Shown here: piece after piece, positions 11,901 to 24,700 of the stretch | How the letters are laid out: each line of letters opens with the position of its first letter | How positions within the stretch are numbered: position 1 is the first letter of the stretch | Source: Magnaporthiopsis rhizophila | Lineage: Eukaryota; Ascomycota; Sordariomycetes; Magnaporthales; Magnaporthaceae | Assembly: GCA_003049465.1 (NCBI GenBank) | Contig: PYSS01000065.1 | Coordinates: forward strand, 131,230-195,229 | DNA: 64,000 bases | Direction of reading: 5' to 3' | Notes under the pieces: generated by a model | The model's database searches: none | What the model was told of the DNA's origin: nothing | The model's input: the letters and a program-made list of their open reading frames with translations, nothing else | Position numbers and translations under genes: made by a program

Positions 11901-13165
11901 CTGACCACACACAACAGCTGGCCCCCTGCCCCTCTCTTTCCCATTTCCCTTTTTCCCCACCGCCGCCTGTGGCAGAATGCACGGCACGCCTGTTTCCCTG
12001 CCTCAGCCTTACGCGCCTGTAGTACGGTAGCGCGGTCAGCTGGCGCACTGGCGTGTAAAGCTAGGATCGGATCCAGCGAGCAGCCGGGATGGTTGCCCCT
12101 CCATCAGGAAAGTCATTGGTGATTCCACACCGCATTTACAGCCCGAAAAATCTTTTTGCGAGCCTGGGTGGCCACCAGTCCTTCACAGCCTCTGAAGCTT
12201 GGAGGCCTAGGTATTCCTGTCAAGACTTTCTTCGGCAGGCGAACGCCCGGCAGTGGGGTCCGGTTGGGGACGGAGACAGCTCGAGTCGCTGGGCAGGCAA
12301 ATTAGTTTTTTCCTCAGCGTTATCTCCAGACGAGGACACAGACACAGTCCCGTCCGCACAGTACACGCGGATCAGCGCCGCAGCGAGCAAAGCCCCACTC
12401 CAGCTCTTTCGGCTGAGCAACTTGCAGCGCCCCAGCCCACCTCTAGCGCAGTCCGCCAGAGCGCTTCCCTGACGTTCTCGCCCAGTGCTATGCTGGCTGT
12501 GTCCTCCCTCCTTACCAACGACCACCCGAGGAGGGTTGGCACCCAAAGACGGACGGGCGGGCTTTGCCAGGTAGGACTTGGGTTGGGCGAAAACTAAGCG
12601 ATTTTCAGAGCAGAAAAAAAAAGCAAAGAAAAAAAAAAAAAAGTCCTACGACGCCAGCCATCTCCTCCACAGTCCACCGTCCACAGTCCGTACAAGTCCT
12701 ACCTAGTCTTACCTGCCACATTGACTACTGTCATCATTGCTCCTGCCTCTACTGCCGTCGCTGCTCTGGACCCCCGCTTACTCGCGCGCTGCCACCCCTC
12801 CTTTGTCCGTCTGCCACCCCTCTCTCTCTCCGTGGCCTCTGTCGCCGCATTTGCTGCGTGGATTGTTTGGTCCTGTCTTTTATCCTAGGCGCCTATGCTG
12901 TGAAGGGACCCTCCTTGTCCGCCGCCTAAAGCCCGCCAGCCTCTTCCCGTCAAGGCCTGTTCCATTGCCATTTTCACTAGCCGACACCTCGCCTCAGACG
13001 CACACCCCCTTGGGCTTAGGTCCCCTCAGGTCCTACCTAACTAGGCTCGAATTAATCTCGCCTGGCTCCTCGTGCCCTTCTCTCGTCCTTCTCTTTCTTT
13101 TTCCTTTTTTTTTTCTTTTCTTTTTTTCCCCTCCCCCTCCTCGTCAAAGTCCCTCCCCGTTCCAT
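8928..13165. other. Long intergenic stretch upstream of the Hsp70-like gene
   Basis: About 4.2 kb without a supported gene. Short overlapping frames occur on both strands, but none shows a domain, sustained coding bias or a good exon structure. Simple repeats include a GGT run near 10855-10875 and A runs near 12615-12645. The last 500 bases (12650-13160) are very C/T-rich with T runs at 13095-13130, as expected for the promoter and leader of the gene at 13166. Confidence 0.45.
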
Positions 13166-15726
13166 ATGAGTTCTCGCTTCAAAGCCTTGGGTTTTGGAAA
13201 ACGTCGATCCACAGCCAGCATACAAGGCGCCGAGGCCCCTACATCGCACCAGCAAATTCCGCAACAGCAGCAGCAACATCCGGGTACCCCTCCCCCTCCT
13301 CCCATCCCGCCGAACTCGTCCGGCCCGCCACAACTACCGCCCGTTTTCCCCGTCCGCCCCGGGCCGATCCAGTCCTCGCCGTCGCAGCAGAGCCTTGCTG
13401 GAATGAATCACCCAGGCGCCGGCCCCCGCCCGCCTAGCTACACGGCAAACTACCCTCCCCAGCCCGGCGGTCCGCCTCCTCCCCTCGGCCGCACCAGCCC
13501 TCTCACCAACCAAGGCCCAACCCGCACCCCGCCCTCGCAAATGGTTGGCGGTCCTCCTCCGATCAACACGGGCGCCCCCGGCGGCGTAACCGGCTATCCA
13601 CCGCCCATGGGTGGCCCGCCGCCCATGACCAACGCCCCGCCGGGCTACGCTGGCGCCGCCGGCTATCCCCCGCCGGGCCCTCCCCAGCCCCAGGGCAACA
13701 TGCCTGTCCCTGCCGCCTACGCTAGGAATCCCGCTGCTGAGGTCGAGGGAAACAGCAGAAGCAAGGCCCAGCTGATTGTTGGAATTGATTTTGTATGTTT
13801 TGCCTTCCTGATTGATCCCTCTATCTGCTGCTGGGTTTGCTTCGCATCCGCTGACCCTGTCCTCCTTCTATCTCCGAATCCGCAATAGGGCACGACGTTT
13901 TCTGGTGTCGCCTTCGCTTTCGCGACCAACAACGAGGCGAAGGAGGATATCATTACTGAATGGCCAGGTGCCGGTTCGTACACAAAACAAAAGGTTAGTT
14001 CCCGTTGTCCGCCGCCGGCACCCGCCTGGCTGAACTGCCGCTTGCAGAGGCTGACCATTGGCCTCTACCACGCTCGATAGATTCCCACCGTCCTCTACTA
14101 TGACCAGTATCAGAAGGTGGTGGGCTGGGGCCCCGATATCGCCGATGCCCTGGCCCCTACCGGATACCCCAAGCCTGGAGTGCAGAAGGTGGAGTGGTTC
14201 AAGCTCCAGCTGATGCTTTCGGGCAACACGTACATCGACCCCATCAACCTGCCGCCTCTGCCGCCCGGAAAGTCCGAGATCGATGTGGCAGCCGACTACC
14301 TGTTTAAGCTGCGCCAGGCCATGCGCTCGGCGCTCCAGAAGACGCTCGGCGAGGTCTTCAACCGTGAAGAGCGCAACATCCGCTACTACCTGACGGTGCC
14401 CGCCATCTGGAACGATGCCGGCAAGGCAGCGACCAGGGCCGCGGCCATCCAGGCCGGCTTCCTGCGCGACGAGAACGACAACAGGTTGACACTAGTCAGC
14501 GAGCCCGAGGCCGCCTCGCTCTTCTGCTCCAAGGCCGGCCTGCTAAACCTGAAGGTGCACGACGCCGTGCTGATCGTCGACTGCGGCGGCGGCACCGTCG
14601 ATCTGATCGCGTACGAGGTCGAGGACGAGAACCCCTTCACCGTGGCCGAGTGCACGGCCGGCTCGGGCGACTCGTGCGGTTCGACGGCGCTGAACCGCAA
14701 CTTCAGCAACATCCTGCGCACCAAGATCCGCAAGATGAAGCTGCCGGACGGGTCCAAGACGGCAGGTCGCGTGTACGCCAAGTGCATCATGGACTTTGAG
14801 AACAGGATCAAGGCCGACTTCCGTAACAACGGCCAGAAGTGGGCCGTCGACGTCGGCATCGAGGCCGAGTTCCCCGAGGCCGGCATCGAGGAGGGCTACA
14901 TGACCTTCACCAACGAGGAGATCTTGCAGTGCTTCGAGCCCGTCGTCAACCGCATCCTGGAGCTGGTGCGCAACCAGATCATCGCCATCCAGGCCCAGAA
15001 CCGGACGCTGCAGAACATCCTGGTCGTCGGCGGTTTCGGCGCGTCCGAGTACCTGTTCCAGCAGATCAAGCTCCACGTGCCGCCCCAGTTCCAGTCCAAG
15101 GTTGTCCGGCCCATGGACTCGGTGGCCGCCATCGTCAAGGGCGCCGTCACTGCCGGCATCACGGAGCGGGTCATCACGCACCGTGTGGCACGCAGGCACT
15201 ACCTGATGGCGACGCTGCAGCCCTTCAAGGAAGGTTACCATCCCGAGGCGTACCGCGTGCCGTCGCTGGACGGAAAGGACAGGTGCAAGTTCACGCGCCA
15301 GATCTTTGTGCAGAAGGGCCAGAAGGTCAAGATTGGCGAACCCGTCAAGGTCTCCTTCTTCCGCCAGGTCGCACCGGGCGCCACGCTCATGTATGAAGAC
15401 ATCCTATACGCGTGTGACGACGATGTGTGCCCGGAGTACACTAAGGATCCTCGTAAGTTTCCTCTCCTAATGTGATGACGGATCGCAAAACGATTGAAGA
15501 CTGACCTTTTATCTCCCAAACTGCAGGCATCAAGGAGGTTGTCACGCTCACCTCCGATCTCTCGCGCAAGAATCTTGAGAAGGACTTTGAGCGTATGGAC
15601 ACGGCACAAGGAACGTTTTACAGGGTGTACTTTGATATTTACCTGACGCTCGACGGATCCGAGTTCAGTGCCGAGCTGGTGTGTCAAGGAGAGGTCATGG
15701 GCCGGTGCAGGGCTCGCTTCAGATAA
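13166..15726 (+). CDS. Hsp70-superfamily ATPase of the HSPA12 type with proline-rich N-terminus, four exons
   Basis: Actin-like ATPase of 767 residues. Exons are 13166-13792, 13889-13993, 14081-15452 and 15527-15726, all phase-consistent. Residues 1-205 are Pro/Gly/Gln-rich with PPP and GGPPP repeats and look disordered. The ATPase domain follows. Its phosphate-1 loop is LIVGIDF plus GTTFSGVAF, split exactly by intron 1. The later motifs are TVPAIWNDAGK (connect 1), VLIVDCGGGTVDL (phosphate 2) and NILVVGGFGASEYLFQQIK (adenosine loop). The C-terminal part is short and lacks a classical substrate-binding lid and an EEVD tail, which separates it from canonical Hsp70 chaperones. Family members of this kind are common in filamentous fungi and mostly of unknown role. 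Peptide refolding activity should not be assumed. A C/T-rich stretch directly before the ATG fits a strong promoter. Confidence 0.88.
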
Positions 15727-16790
15727 AAAGGAGACGAAACTCCAAGTGGGAGGGGTATGTCTTTTTGGTTCAAGCCATGGTTGCACAGGGGAAATGGGGA
15801 AGGCGCACCATCCGTCCTATTATATCCACCTATTTTCATTCCTTGACGACCCGCTTCTCTCCTTCTCCTCCCCCTACCGTTTCTTCTTCCTCCTCCTCTT
15901 CTTCCACATGATCCATTCTGCGATTTGTTTCATGTCTTGCCTTTTATTTCTTCTTTTTACGTTACACAGCAAGCTGCAGGTTTATAGAGCCTGGCCGGCC
16001 GTCCACGAAAGCTTCCCTTCCCAAGGGCCTGAATTTTGAGCGTAGAGCAATTTTGGCTTTTGTTTTCTTGAAAAAGATATGCACCAAGCTGACAACTAAA
16101 GGGAAACAAAATGATGAATGATGAATAGAGGACCAGGTTCAATACGTCATGGAGGGGGGGAAAGGTGCCGGTCCATCTGCCTGCCTGCCTGGTGAACAGG
16201 GGCTTCGTTGAGCACATAAAAGAGGTCAGGTCGGTCATAGGAGGGACCAAGGGGAAGCAAACTGTGGATGACGAAGGATTTTTGGATGCAACAGGGGGAA
16301 AACACGGCCGTTGGGACAGAGAGAGAACCTTGCAGGATTCGACAGATGTGGGTTATGACGCAGACGAAGAGGTGCTTGGTCCTTTTTTTTTTTCCTTCTC
16401 ACCGAAGGTGACAGCATGACACGGCAAGGAAATTCGGGTTAAAGTTGTACCGTGTGCTGGATGACAGAGTAAAGCAGGCATGTGAGGTGTGGAAGAGGGA
16501 GGAGACCACGCAACCCAAAAGCACCATCACCAGAAAAATGACCTCAACCACCATTTAATGTTTCCAATTTTTTTTTTAGCCATCGTGAAGAGGTAGGGAG
16601 GAAGGGAACCCATGATGTTAATGCGTCTGTGTTAAGGGCGTTACCGTCCAACGCGCGTTTGTGGTACGGCATGGGCATATGTGTGCATTAGGTGGCTGCT
16701 GGATGTTCACTGCTTTGTGGTGACGGCTGTGCATAAGTAAGGTCGTTGTATGAAGTATATGAATTTTGTGGCGTTGGTGATGGTGGTGGT

Positions 16791-16792
<2 letters not shown>

Positions 16793-16821
<29 letters not shown>
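16793..16821. repeat. Poly(T) tract
   Basis: An uninterrupted run of 29 T preceded by GGT repeats, in non-coding DNA. Length may be unreliable because of sequencing. Confidence 0.95.
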
Positions 16822-17028
16822 GATAGAGGGAGTGGGTGCATGTCTGGAGGGGCAGGAATAGGCTTGTCCTTCCTGCGTTGGGTTGCCGTCTACATGCCTA
16901 GGCACTACTTACCTACTCCTAGGTACCCTTTCTCCGCCCACCTGCTTGGTTTGGGCCTGCGCAGGCAAAAGCTGAGAAACTTCATGTCATTGCGGATCCT
17001 GGGCACCACCACCTCGTCTGGAATGTGT

Positions 17029-17032
<4 letters not shown>

Positions 17033-17077
<45 letters not shown>
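17033..17077. repeat. AG dinucleotide microsatellite
   Basis: About 22 perfect AG units in non-coding DNA. A shorter CT tract lies about 190 bases downstream, giving a possible inverted arrangement. Confidence 0.95.
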
Positions 17078-17080
<3 letters not shown>

Positions 17081-20000
17081 GGTTGTCCCCTCTCCGGGCT
17101 GTTCGTTCCGGTCAAGCGGCGAAGCGAGGAGAGCTGAGAGGTGGGATGTCATTGCGTATGTCTGAGGGTGTGCAGTCAAAACTCGAAGCGAAGGGCCGAT
17201 CATTGGCTTCAATGTGCGGTGAGGGGAGAGCGTTGTGGATGGCGTATCTTGTGAGGGGACACACACATTCTCTCTCTCTCTCTCTCGACAGAGCGGCACT
17301 AGCCACCAAGTCTCGTCAGGCGACTAATCTTTCTGCCGTCCTACCCAGCGTCTCTTCCACGCTTGGTGCCCGACTGCTGTGGCTTTTCTTTTAATTAGAA
17401 GCAGCAGTTATGGTGATACGTCACTGGGTGCCTATATAACAGACGGACCAAGACGCCCGCTCTCAGGCAAGCGCCCGCTCCCCAAGGCTGGCTGACGGAA
17501 CCGGGTGGGACTTTTGTCCACAAAGGCGTTCCCCGGCAATCTCCCTTGCCGTCCTCCCCTCGTCTCCGCTCGCCGATAAGAACCGTTCATTGCTCTGCAC
17601 CATGGAACGCACATGGCCTGACCAAGGCCAAGCCAAAACGTATGAGAAGCAGAGCAAACATCAGACCCTTTCCCCCCACCCCACCTGCCTTTTTCCCCGG
17701 CTTGACCGGCCAGGAAAGAATAAAGGTTGGGTGGACCTTTTTTGTTAGCTACTGCTACTGGACACATGGATACGGCCAGCCAGCATAAGCGAGCGGTTTG
17801 ATTTTTTATTTCCTGCGCCGTGCCATTTCCCGTCCCTGCTGGCGAGCTGCAGCTCGTGTATGTCGGGGCATCAACCACAGGGAGGACAAACAAAAAAGGG
17901 TAGCCACATGAAAACATAATGAGGCGAGAATTTCCTGTTTTATTTTTCCCCTTGGTATAACTGGTAGGGTAGGCCAACTGGGCCGGACCCGGCCGGTACA
18001 TCATGACACATATTGTCTGTCCTCCTTCAAATGAAAAACAAGCCCATGGCGTATGTACACTGTATTTCTGACCTTGTCTGCTCTTTTTCTGTTTTGGGCA
18101 GTGTGGGTGGGCAGCTTATTTATAAGCCTGCAGCTGTCTCTTGTCGATCCCCACGCTTGGCAGGCCATGGGCAGACCCCAAAATCCCCAAATTCGACCAG
18201 TCGTATCTTCCGCCTGTCCAATATATCGCTCCCCTCATAGGCGGTGGACTGAAGGGGTGTCTACGTACCACAGACATGTAACAGCAAACACACGACCGAC
18301 GCCAGCGGGCACGTCACACCACACGGAAACACTCCATGTCTACGGTCCAGCGACGCCGTCTTGCATTGGAGGGAAAGGAGAGAGAGTGTGGACTGACGTT
18401 TTCTGGGCTGGTTGAGGGGAAAGGCCGCTGATGGGAGGATTGGAGTCAACCTTTGTTTTGCTGTTTGATGCGCCTGCCTCTTTGGATACCACCTCGGTGT
18501 GGACGACCGGTCTGGCTAGCTAAGCGAGCAGGACGCATCGCCATACCGGTGAGGGCGCATCAGAGGGGATATGAGGGTCAGATGGGGTCATGCCGGTCCA
18601 AGGGAGAAGAGTGGCTAGCTGTCCCCGCCCGTCTCGCCCTCCCTCTCGTCCCGCTCCTCTCGTCTCCCCTCCCTTGCCGTCTTGCTACCCACCTTGTCGT
18701 TCACTGACGGGACATGGAGCCTATCATTGGCCTTTCTATTTGCTATGCCACGTGTGCCCGAGTGGATAGCACGCAGAGAACCCACCTATCCATCCATCCG
18801 TCCCGCTCCCATGTGTGCGCAACCAGCAAATATGCCATCTTATGACCCATGTCACGGCTTACCATCTCTGTAAAATTTGGCCAAACGGCAAGGTGCAGGA
18901 AAGAGATGGGGGAACATGTGAGAGAACGAAAAAAAAACAAGGGAAAAAAAAGAAAGGCAAGGCAGCCAACTATCACACTCCCCGTTCTTGTGCTGCTCCA
19001 TGGAGGTCACGAGCCCTGGTCCAATGTATGACAAAAGCCTTGCCAACCGGATGCATTTCGGCTCCAGTTGCCATCAACATGGCGTGATGATTTTTCGTCC
19101 CTTCTGGCAACCGGGTAGCTGGGAGCGACCTTAGCAAGCAGAAAAGCACAGAAAGGAAAAAAAAACAGGGAGAGAGACGGGAGGAATATCCACCCTCCTG
19201 CCTATTCAACCAGCAGAAGACCGCCGCGTATTCCTGGCCCGCCAGCCTATACGCATACAACCAAGTCAAGCCAAGCCTCCATCTCCCGCTTCGACCCGTC
19301 CGCACGCAAACACGTCTCATGACCGAAAACAGAACCAATGATGGTCGAAACCGGGTTTAAACGACGTGTGCTCTTGCTTTTTGCTGCCCAGCTCCTGCGT
19401 CTTGGCTTTTTGGGTCCTCACTCGACCTGGTACCGGGTTCTCGTCATCATAGTGGCACCGCGTGCGTGGAACCCAGCCCGCTTCTTCCGTCCAACCCGAT
19501 GAGGAGACGAGGAAACCAGCTACCGGGCTACGGACTCCCTGTGCCGCCTTGTGTTGGGCAGATGCAGGTTGCTTCACTCGAAATTCCGCGTTTGTGTTCC
19601 GTCCCTTCTTCTTCTCGCTTGCCTTTCGCCCGGAAAGAACCAGAAAAAAAAAACACAGCATCTAGCCCAAAAAGCCAGCCGGCCTGATAGGCCAGACTGC
19701 GTGCCACACAGCATGCAATGGCACCTAACAGCAACAACCGCGCTATTATAGCTCCGTACGCCCTCTCCTTCTCCTCTCCCCACCCTCCCGCTTCACGGAT
19801 CCTCTTCTTCTCCTCCTGGACTCTGCATGTACTCGGCCGTGTGTATCTGCACCGCACTGCACTACGCTGCATGCATGATATGGAAAGTCCGTCTATTGCT
19901 CAGTGTGTTGTGCTTTTTCTCTCTCCCGACCGTGGCTCATTGACGGCGGGCTATATGCCGGCTTGTATGGGAAACCGTCTCGCAGGCGGGATATGCACTT

Positions 20001-21749
20001 GTGATGGGAAATACACATCTGTAACAACGCACATATCACACTACTCCATCACTCCATCACCCACACACACACACGCACCTTTCTACCGCCGATCCCATCC
20101 CTTCTCGCCCGTCCAAACAAAGCACCAGGGGTCCCAAAACGGTATATAGTCCGAAACGAGTAAGTGTTGCGCCTTCGTTTGGTCGGAGGGGACGGTGGCG
20201 ACGGGACGGGGAAGAGCGGTAGTTTGAGCGAAGCTGGCTTTTACTCATCTCCACCAAGTCCAAAATTCGTGCGCGCCGCGCCGCCTTCGACGTGGCACAA
20301 GAAGCAATAACAGAAAAAAAGGCATGCATACGGCGAATTAGATAGCTCGGATCCCCAAATCCTTCCCTCCGGGACTCGAGACTTCCGCCAGCGATCGACG
20401 GGTGAGGGGGAGGGGCATTATCCCATTATCCTGGGTACTTACATGCTCGCTTTCTACTTGATGGGTGGTGGTGGTGCCTGCTCCTTCCATCCTTGCAAAG
20501 TTATGCCTTGTTCCCCGATATCCATGGTTCGGCACTTGCGAAAGCAGCAGGCAAGGAAACCATGAGATGCTGGTTGCTTGGTCTAGGCAACATTTGCTCG
20601 ATGACGGTTGGGCGACGGCCGTGCTGACCGCAGGATCGCCATCCCTGTAGCGCGTGAAAACAGGTTCGAGCGAGAGCCGGTAGCGGGAGCCGTACGTAGT
20701 AGTGAGGACTACTATGATATTGGCCGGAGGTGGATCGGGCGGATCTGTTTCTTTCCTTCCTTGCCTTTCCTCCCCAGGACCACGTCGCACAGCTGGCGTA
20801 AAGTACCGCCCAAGGAAACAATCAGCCACTCCCGACTCTGCCTGGGATAGATGAAGAGAAGGCGTGGGGAGGGAAGCAAACACATGCAGCGTGGCGCCTT
20901 TGCGGCCTAAAAGATGCGCCGGCATGTAGTGTGCCACCTGCCTAGGTGTTGTTTCACTCGATCCTGATGATCTCTTTTCTGGTGAGCAAATTAAAAAAAA
21001 CGGGACCGTGGCGGCTGTCGTGCATGCGCGGCTTGCTTGGTGGAAGAAAAATAACAACAACAAAGGGATCAGCATGCAAAGTGCCTACCTACCTAGGCGG
21101 ATGTTGTGGCCCGCTCTGGGAGTGCGTCTACGTGTACATAGCAAAGGCGTGCCAAGCACGAGGAGGGAGGGATGGGGAACCAGGGTGGAACTGCAAGCGA
21201 GGGCAGATCGGGTGCTGGCAGAGGGTACACGAAAAAAAAAAGCGGAAATAAAATAAATAAATAAATAAAAGGCAACCATGGCACGAGGCGTCAGGCAGGG
21301 GGACATGTCACGCCAAATCGGGTGGTTGCAGCTCGAGGAAACGGATGGGAACCACGTACCGGGAAACTAAAGGAGGAGGGGGTACAGACACAGACATACG
21401 TACATACACCCCAAGTCGCGGTGGCGCTCCACAAGGAAGTCCCGTTCCTACTCCTATCACTTCCCTCCCGCTCGTGGCAGACCAGGTCACAAATAATTTT
21501 GCAGGTATATGCAGGACAACTGGCGGAACTGATCGAGGTTCGCCAGGAGCCCACTGTGGACGGAAAGCCATCGGACGAAATCAGCCTCCCGATCTCATCT
21601 TTGCCGCGGCTATATCTAAGGAGCTACCGCCCTTCTCTTCTTCCCTCGCCTCTTTCCTCTTCGCCTTCGTTCTAGGACGGCCGGGAAATATCAGCTTCAA
21701 GAGCCATCTCAGGAACCAGCAGCGTCAACCCCCAAGGCACCACCCAGGC

Positions 21750-24700
21750 ATGGACGCCAAGCACAGGTGAGTGAGCAGCCACTCGGCATGTCTCCTAAGC
21801 CTACCCATACGAGTGCTAACAAGTAGGCCTGTGACACACAGCCCAATGAACGCCTCCACCACGGCCGCTGGCGGACCTCCGTCGGACCGTGTCTGGCAGC
21901 AGGCCGTTGAGCAGGTCTTGGACCGCCTCGAGGACGACGATCTGAACATGGCCGAGCTGGGGATCCTCGACCACAAACGTGGCGACGATCTCCTCCCTCG
22001 GCTTTCCGAGGAGCCGCTCACTCGGGAGCCCTGCACGCTCGAGCTCGTCCACAGCAGCGCCCCCGGGATCAGACTGGCTCTTGATCTCGTCGCGGTCCTC
22101 GTTTTCCTGTCGAGGGTGCTGCCGCCGGGCTGGCCCGCCGTGTTTGCCATGGTGGCAGCATGGGCGGGCCTCCGAGCTGTCCTCATAGCCGTGCAGGCCG
22201 CGGTCGAGACCGCTCAGCAGGTGAAGAGCGTGGTCCGGGACCTGAGCTCCTCCTTGCTGAGCGCCCGCGGGTACGAGGACGACCACATGTCCCCCAAGCT
22301 TGAGGTCATACTCCTCCGCCTCTACACCGAGACCTTGTTGCACCTCGTGCGCAGCCTCCGCTTGCTGCGCCAGCAGCCCCGCATCCTTTTTCACTACAGG
22401 GGCTGGAGCCATCTTCAAGTGGAAGGAGACCGCGTCCTGGGTTGGAACAAGAGGCTCCTCTCCGCCGCCGAGGCAGAGTGGCGTGCTGCCCGCAGTAGCG
22501 AGGCGCGTAACGGCATCACCAGCCCCCGCGCAATCAAGAGTACACGCCACCGCAGCTGCGTGCCTGTCACAGTCAGCCCCAGCTTCCATGGCCGAGCCGA
22601 CGTCGTGGAAGCCATCGAGCAGGCCCTACAGCCAAGCTGGGGAGCCCCTGACCTGCGCTCCATGGTTCTCTATGGCATTGGTGGAGTTGGCAAGACGCAA
22701 ATCGCTCTCCGATATGTCTCGCTTCACCGCTCGAGTTATGAGGAGATCCTGTGGGTGAAAGCCGAGAATGCGCAAGCCATAGCAAAAAGCTTTGACAGCA
22801 TCGCTAGGCACCTTGAGCTCGGCGAAAAAGACTCCAACCAAGAAGGGGGAGACATTAGCTCCGCGACTTACAGAGTCAAGAATTGGCTTCGGACCACAGG
22901 TGAGACGAAGGCTCCAAACTCGACCTCTCAAACGATCCGTCTCGTTGGCTAACCATTAAAACCTCGGTAATTACCAGACAAGACATGGCTCCTCGTTTTT
23001 GACGGTGCCGACAACATCGAGATCCTCAAAGAGGCCTGGCCAACCCAGGCCAGGGGCTCGATCCTGCTCACCACGCGAGACCACACGGGATGCTACATGG
23101 ACAGCATGGCACAGGCATCCTGCTGTGTGCGAGCGTTCGGCGCTGAATCTGGCGCCGACTTCTTGCTCAAGAGGCTCGGACCCAGTCCGCCAGAGCTGGT
23201 GGCTGACGACCGGGAGGTGGCCAGGCAGACTTCGCTTCGCTTCGGTGGCCTCCCGCACGCGCTGAACCACGTGGCTGTATATCTCGAGCAGCGCAGGCTG
23301 CCCTTGAGCTACTTCCCTGGCATGCATCTGCGTAACGCCAAGGAGATGGACGGCACCAAACCCTGGATCACCGGCCCCTATCACCACAGCCTGTCTAGCC
23401 TGTGGGATGAGACCTTCCGGGTTTTGTCTGGCAACGCGCTCAATCTTTTGAACACGTTGGCCTACTTCGACGTGGGCTGCATCCAGGAGTCCGTTCTCCT
23501 CAGAGGAGCTCAAAATATCAGCGGGATTCGTTGCTTCTACTTGAAGGACGAGATAGACCTGGCTGATGCGCAGGAAATCCTGCTGAGAGCCGGAATGATC
23601 TCCATCGAGCAGCGATCGCGAAATATTTCCATGCATTCCGTGATCCAGGAGGAGGTCATCCGGCGCCAGTCGAGGGAAGACAGGGAGTTCTTCTACGCCT
23701 TCGCAGCCCAACTCATGAGCGCGGCGTTTCCTGAGCGATGGACCAAGGACTGGGGTCATCAGTTTGAGAGCTGGGACCGCTCGGCCAAGTGTCTGCCACA
23801 CGTACAACACCTCAATAGCGTGAGAAAGGGGATGGCCATGCCACGCGGGACTCCTCAGCTTGTTGGGGATATACTGCTCAGGGCCGGCTGGTAAGTCGAG
23901 GAATGAGGGCACTTCCCTTCCTGACAGGGATTCCAGGCCAGCTGACAATACCGAACTTAGGCACCTGTACGAGACCGAGAGGCTTAGCGACGCCCAGGAT
24001 GTGGCCAAAGAAGCATTCCAGCAGTTCCGAAAGATCCCTGCAGGACTTGGCTACGCCAGCTGCCTTGATCTCTGCGGTCTGGTGAGCCTAGACATGGGCA
24101 GGCCGAGTGAGGCTCTGGAGCAGTTCAGGCTCAGCCTTGAGACCCGAGAGCAGCTGCTGGCAAAGGGCTCGGATCCCGACACGCCCCTGATAGGACTGAG
24201 CCACAGCAACATCGGACGAGCGCTGACGGAGCTGGGACGGCTGGACGAGGCGCACGCGGCGCTCAGCGAGTCCATCCGGATCCGGCTTCGACAGCCGCCA
24301 CTGCCGGTGCTACCGGCGTACTGCCATACGAAGCACCTCCAGCCCATCCGCCTGGGTGATTCCCACAGCAAGATGGCCAGCCTGTTGTTAAGAATGGGCA
24401 AGCCGGATGAGGCCGAAGCGGTGCTGCGTCAGAGTCCCGAGCTGGCCGACTTTTGTGACGACAGCTTCTTCCGCAGCGGTAACCCGTGGCTGTACGGCGA
24501 CGCGGTGCTGCTGTCGCGGATACGAGCAGCGCAGGGCCAAGCCGACGCGGCCATGTGGCTCGCCTCGGGCGCGCTGGCCCGCCGGCGCAAGACTCTGGGT
24601 CCTTGCCTCAAGACGCTCGACTCGGGCTATGACGTGATGCGCATGACGGCTGCACACGGCAACCACGCAACTGCCTTGTAAGTGTCCCCGACAAGAAGAA

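Larger units (their letters stand above)
15727..21749. other. Six-kb stretch without a supported gene
   Basis: It begins with the 3' UTR of the Hsp70-like gene. Simple repeats are a T run at 16793-16821, a perfect AG microsatellite at 17033-17077, a CT run near 17269-17288 and an AAAT-type repeat near 21249-21268. Minus-strand frames at 17432-18004 and 20338-21075 are long but show no domain and are probably chance. The last 400 bases are the likely promoter of the NLR gene. Confidence 0.45.

Noticed and set aside
12737..13165. An N-terminal extension of the Hsp70-like protein upstream of 13166
   Set aside because: The frame is open because the leader is C/T-rich. The ATG at 13166 fits the start of the protein, and the upstream part is Leu/Pro/Ser-rich without conserved sequence.
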